Assembly (NCBI GenBank): GCA_949987565.1
Contig: OX465103.1
Coordinates: forward strand, 5,804,761 to 5,868,760
Direction: 5' to 3'
Length of the DNA stretch: 64,000 bases
Source: Luidia sarsii
Lineage: Eukaryota > Echinodermata > Asteroidea > Paxillosida > Luidiidae
The position numbers were made by a program, and so were the translations under genes. Under the pieces are notes generated by a model. It was not told where the DNA came from and did not search any database. It was given only the letters and a program-made list of their open reading frames with translations. Shown piece after piece: positions 60,526 to 64,000 of this stretch. Positions within the stretch are counted from its first letter, which is position 1; the number at the start of each line of letters is the position of its first letter.

Positions 60526-61196
60526 TTAAAGGTCAACTGCAATGCATTTTGGAATTCGTTTTTATTATTTCAAATAATACTATGATGTCAGTAAAATACA
60601 TCCATGCATTTTTCCGAATTTTTCGAATTGTTAACTAATAAAAACTAAAACTAAAAATAAACTAAACAAATAATAATTTAAGTTTGGAAGGGGGAGCAGC
60701 CACGCCCCCGTGGAGGACGTCCTTGGTGACGTCAGCGGATGAAGACTCAGTCCATTACTCTTGTCGGGGAACTATTATATTGTACGTTCGTATACATATA
60801 CCAACAGTCAGTGCACGTTTTTCAAGAGAATCGATTTCGGGAGTAAATATCGACAAACCAGTTGACACGCCAGCCAGATTCGTTGTTGAAGATTGCAGCA
60901 GTGGAAAGAACATGTATTTATTCCCTGACGATCTAAGAATAAGATGCATTTGGACGTCAAAAATCACGCTGACCCGACCGAAAAAAGGAAAAAAAAATCT
61001 CTGCGTTCATCCCGTGACGTAAAGAACAGCACCCTCAATAACTACGAGCATAATTTTAATTAATTAAAAAAGGCTTCTAATAAGTCTGAAACACAAAAAT
61101 TATGTTTGATCTGGAATTATAATGTACCAATGAACATGTATATTTAATGCCAAATCCGGATTTTCTAATTTTTGCACTTCAGTTGACCTTTAATTA
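60526..61196 (+). mobile_element. TTAA-flanked transposon with THAP-like relic (Kolobok-like)
   Basis: The ends AGGTCAACTG and CAGTTGACCT are inverted repeats, each directly flanked by TTAA, as in Kolobok and piggyBac elements. The interior plus-strand frame (60684-61022) contains MYLFPDDLRIRCIWTSKITL, then TRPKKGKKNLCVHPVT. The spacing FP-x-D-x-R-x-x-W-x-x-x-I...P...LC--H resembles the C-terminal half of a THAP DNA-binding domain, the N-terminal domain of Kolobok transposases. The 54.7-kb copy reads DDPRLSHIWTSEIMLTR at the same place, closer still to the THAP pattern. The zinc-binding Cys pair is not evident. The element is too short for a full transposase. Confidence 0.55.
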
Positions 61197-61319
61197 AAGA
61201 GACACAAAATAATACAAACTAAAGTATTATAGTCCTGGGTATAATTTATTTCAATGAGGGTTTACCCTTACCGACATGAATTAATGATTTCTTTTTCTTA
61301 AGTCAAACATATGAAGAAA

Positions 61320-61400
61320 AAAAGTGGCAAAGAAAATGTTGACTGGATCGGGACTTGAACCCGAGACCTTTGATTTTGAGCACCAGCCCGGCTGGAAAAA
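61320..61400 (-). mobile_element. tRNA-derived SINE (antisense)
   Basis: The plus strand reads AGTGGCAAAGAAAATGTTGA, then GGATCGGGACTTGAACCCGA, which is the inverse of the SINE B box and tail. Other partial antisense copies lie at 14848-14910, 57500-57600 and 30130-30170. Confidence 0.65.
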
Positions 61401-61637
61401 ATCGGGGAAGCTACAAAGCTATTCCTCCTGCTTTCTAGTGCAGCATTTAGTCACCAATAATTACATTGTGATTTGCATCGGTGAAAATACAACAGTTATT
61501 GGCTATGGCTGAGGCTATAGTGAGAGCAATGAGAAATGTCTATGCACAACCTATGCTTCAGCCTAAACCATAGCCACGCCTGAGGCTGTTTGGAAAAAAA
61601 ATAGCTTCAGCTGACATGACCGGATGTGAAAGGGCAA

Positions 61638-62234
61638 ATGTTACTGGTAGCCAGCAAAAAAGACACAAAGTGGAGCCTGCTGATTACATATATAAAGACC
61701 GGGTATGGCCATTAAAAAAGCTTTTTATTTACCTGAGAGCCAGGGACATGCCCTTATCCTTTCATAGAAATGAACCTATCTGCACCCAATAACTGCACCT
61801 GCTAACTTGATGGGCAAGTGTACTTCAAAACTCCTGTTGTGTATTAGTCACACCTAACTATCTTGACCCCCCTTACCTAGTAACCTTCAGCCCACTTCAG
61901 CCCACTACTACACATGACTCAATAATATCCTGGACCCATTCCACTGACCACTGACCACTTTCCTAGAAACCGGACCTCCTGCATTTAAACCTGTTGACCA
62001 AGGCCTCTATCCTCCATCATTTAAGTATTGTATTATAATTATAGGTCACCTACTTCTTTCACACCCCCAACTCCTTAGACTAGTAATATAAATGTGAGGA
62101 CCACTCTTGCTAAGACAGTAGAAGAGAGAGTAAGAGAGAAGACAGAAGAGTATGTTTATGGATCAGAGTTAGAGTACAATTGCTAGATGCTGCGTTGAAT
62201 GTAATAAATGAATGCTGTATATTGTTGCCACTAC
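61638..62234 (+). mobile_element. Possible solo LTR
   Basis: A stretch bounded by TGTTACTGG and ACTACA contains a TATAAA (about 62088), a downstream AAGACAGTAGAAGAGAGAG segment and an AATAAA (about 62203), the U3-R-U5 layout of an LTR. No 5-bp duplication or internal retroelement sequence supports it, so this is tentative. Confidence 0.25.
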
Positions 62235-62432
62235 ATGAGAGTGAACTTAGTCCAATCATGGAGGAATAAGTATTCCTCCATGGTCCAATGTGAAAAGTGT
62301 GAAAGTCTGAAGATCAAAGCCTTTCTGATCCCAGAACACAACACTCCATTCAACTTGAAGTCTTACAATAAATTATCTTTTAGAAATACCCTGATTGCAT
62401 TGCCTACACTACATAGGCCATGTCAGAATTGG

Positions 62433-62650
62433 CTGATTGGCTGACAGGGCAAAATGTTGCCGACTAGCAAGTAAGAATTTTTCTGATTGGCCGACTGGGC
62501 AAAATGTTGCCGACATAGCACGTAAGAATTTTTCTGATTGGCCGACTGGGCAAAATGTTGCCGACATAGCACGTAAGAATTTTTCTGATTGGCCGACTGG
62601 GCAAAATGTTGCCGACATAGCACGTTAGAATTTTTCTGATTGGCTGACTG
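62433..62650. repeat. 51-bp tandem repeat, about 4 copies
   Basis: The unit begins TTGGCCGACTGGGCAAAATG and ends AATTTTTCTGA; 51 bp is 17 codons, hence open frames on both strands. The two outer copies are diverged, the inner ones almost identical. Confidence 0.9.
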
Positions 62651-62989
62651 TGAGTATTGCCAATAAAAAATCGGCTGAGTCTGAATCTATTGACTACAGT
62701 TTCAGTTTACACAGTCTGCCCACAGCAGCTAATGTTTAATTTTGTGCATAAACCAAAGCTGTAGGTAAATTAGTGTGTGTATGTGTGGGCTTACAAAGGG
62801 TGGGTTGTGGTACCAGAACAATGGGACCGCTCCTTGTGGGGTACTTTTTAGGTACCCCAGGAGGTTTTCACGAAACTGACTATTTGGAATTAACTCAAAA
62901 AGAAGGAATTTCCGAGGTATGTTTATCGCAAATAGAACTATATTGTAATTTCGATTGAAATTTCAGCCTAGGAAAGTGATTCTGGTTCG

Positions 62990-63412
62990 AAAGGGAGCAC
63001 ACTTGGGGAGCTGGTCACGGTCCCAATTGGGATGATGTGCGGTGTTTTGACCGTGAGCAGCACTGGTACACCAGGCATGCCAAGGAGGCCATCCACATCC
63101 GACTTCGCCGAAACAACATCAACCGAGACAGCGGCATTGACATCCCCGGTTTCTGGCTCCCCACCATCAGACGCCACGACCGCCGACCCACCACGGACGG
63201 GGCCTCTAGTGGACGCCAGAATCGCGCGCCAAACCGCACGATCACCACTACGACGTCCGCAAACCGGTACACAGGAACCGGCAAAGTGGATATAAATGGA
63301 CGCCGCAGCGCGCATTCTTCAGTTGCCTGATGAAAGGTTAGCAGTTAGCAACCGAAACGTCGCCACCAGCAATGACACATCGCGGGACTTTGATCACCCT
63401 TTCTACTTGTCT
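62990..63412 (+). mobile_element. Penelope-like retroelement, 3' fragment (copy 2)
   Basis: The frame reads EHTWGAGHGPNWDDVRCFDR, EQHWYTRHAKEAIHIRLRRN, NINRDSGIDIPGFWLPTIRR, ending SVA and stop at 63329. The W--------RE--W--R--KEAIHIR-------NRD pattern is that of the C-terminal part of the GIY-YIG endonuclease found at the end of Penelope-like elements and some other retroelements. The upstream RT is missing. The tail contains the core CTGATGA...GAAACGTC (63327-63361). Confidence 0.65.
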
Positions 63413-63869
63413 ACACCACCGCGATGAACAACCCCTTCATTTCTATTTAGGAATTTGTTCATACAAAAAATAATAACATATAGTTTCACAAAAAAACAAA
63501 CCTAGACCTCAAATGCGAAACTGGAACAACTGGTAAACTACCCTGGCCTACTACTACCAACAACCAGGAGAAATAACTAAAAGAAAGGCTGTCCGATCCT
63601 GTACACACACCCTGTAGTACTGTACAGTACAGTACAGTCAGGAAGAGCGTACAGTGCTTAGGGGCACACAAATCACAGTGGTACTGTGTTTACCCAGGCT
63701 ATTATATAATATAACGTAACAACCATGGCCAACCAGACCAAACACCCTAGGCATTAATTAGTTTGTGCCTCCTGGAAGGTCTCAGGATCAGGTTTTCACT
63801 TAAATTACATTGGGGTCGCTGGATAGCTCTATCTAAAAAACTGAGCAAGGAAACCACAAGAATGGGCCT

Positions 63870-64000
63870 TTAAAGGTCAACTGAAGTGAAAAAAAATAGA
63901 AAATCCTGATTTGGAATTAAATATGTTCATTGGTACAATATAATCCCAGATCAAACATAATGTTTGTGTTTCAGGCTTATAATGTGGGGGTTCAGGTTTT
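63870..64000 (-). mobile_element. Edge of another TTAA element copy
   Basis: TTTAAAGGTCAACTGAAGTG begins here and continues to the window edge as the inverse of 61068-61196 (shared TATGTTTGATCTGG and CATTGGTACAATATAAT blocks). The element is cut by the window end. Confidence 0.7.

Larger units (their letters stand above)
60507..64000. other. SLC35B4 upstream intron(s), repeat-filled
   Basis: No earlier SLC35B4 exon was found on the minus strand (no LNIAMPLHMIFRSGS-like peptide). The stretch holds a TTAA-flanked transposon (60526-61196), an antisense SINE (61320-61400), a possible LTR (about 61638-62234), a 51-bp tandem repeat (62433-62650), a Penelope-like 3' end (62990-63412) and the start of a further inverted copy of the TTAA element at the right edge (63870-64000). 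Confidence 0.6.

Noticed and set aside
63486..63671. Membrane-like minus-strand frame that could be an SLC35B4 N-terminal exon
   Set aside because: No match to the conserved transporter N-terminus and no matching splice phase.

Overview
This is eukaryotic, metazoan DNA. It contains parts of two conserved, intron-rich animal genes, both on the minus strand, in a sea of transposon remnants, tRNA-derived SINEs and a very abundant self-complementary microsatellite of unit TACATG. The protein matches are to vertebrate-like PCTAIRE kinase and SLC35B4. Together with the repeat style (TACATGTA, TACCGGTA, TAGGCCTA palindromes, Penelope-like elements, hAT elements) they suggest a marine invertebrate, most likely a deuterostome such as an echinoderm, hemichordate or amphioxus. 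The species cannot be fixed from sequence alone. Nothing prokaryotic (operon, CRISPR, rRNA) is present.

Gene 1, about 6491-31478, minus strand: the 5' half of a PCTAIRE-class cyclin-dependent kinase (CDK17-like). Four exons can be placed to the base with matching splice phases: start exon 31046-31166 (plus 5'UTR to 31478), 30253-30386, 12290-12409 and 6491-6662, joined across introns of 0.66, 17.8 and 5.6 kb. They encode the N-terminal extension and the kinase N-lobe through the PCTAIRE helix. The rest of the kinase lies left of the window.

Gene 2, 56947-60506, minus strand: the 3' half of the UDP-sugar transporter SLC35B4, five exons with perfectly matching phases. The last intron (57254-57713) is a minor-class (U12) AT-AC intron, with an exact ATATCCTTTT donor, a CAC end, and no AG acceptor available in the permitted interval. 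Another intron is almost half polypyrimidine. The upstream exons lie right of the window.

Between and within the genes: (i) dense (TACATG)n arrays from 2 to 47 kb, sparse from 48 kb onwards; (ii) DNA transposons with terminal inverted repeats and visible target-site duplications, including two copies of one hAT element (8-bp duplications), two related elements both flanked by the palindrome TACATGTA, a 4.4-kb element carrying a nested hAT, a TTAA-flanked element with a THAP-like relic, and several foldback MITEs; (iii) fragments of LINE reverse transcriptase and two Penelope-like 3' ends that carry a hammerhead-ribozyme-like core; (iv) satellites of 24, 51 and 192 bp, the last with a dimeric higher-order pattern. 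A partial duplication of a CDK17 exon in its own intron has gained two TACATG units, a snapshot of how this microsatellite spreads. I found no clear new gene system. The AT-AC intron, the TACATGTA-targeting elements and the ribozyme-like cores are the most interesting signals.
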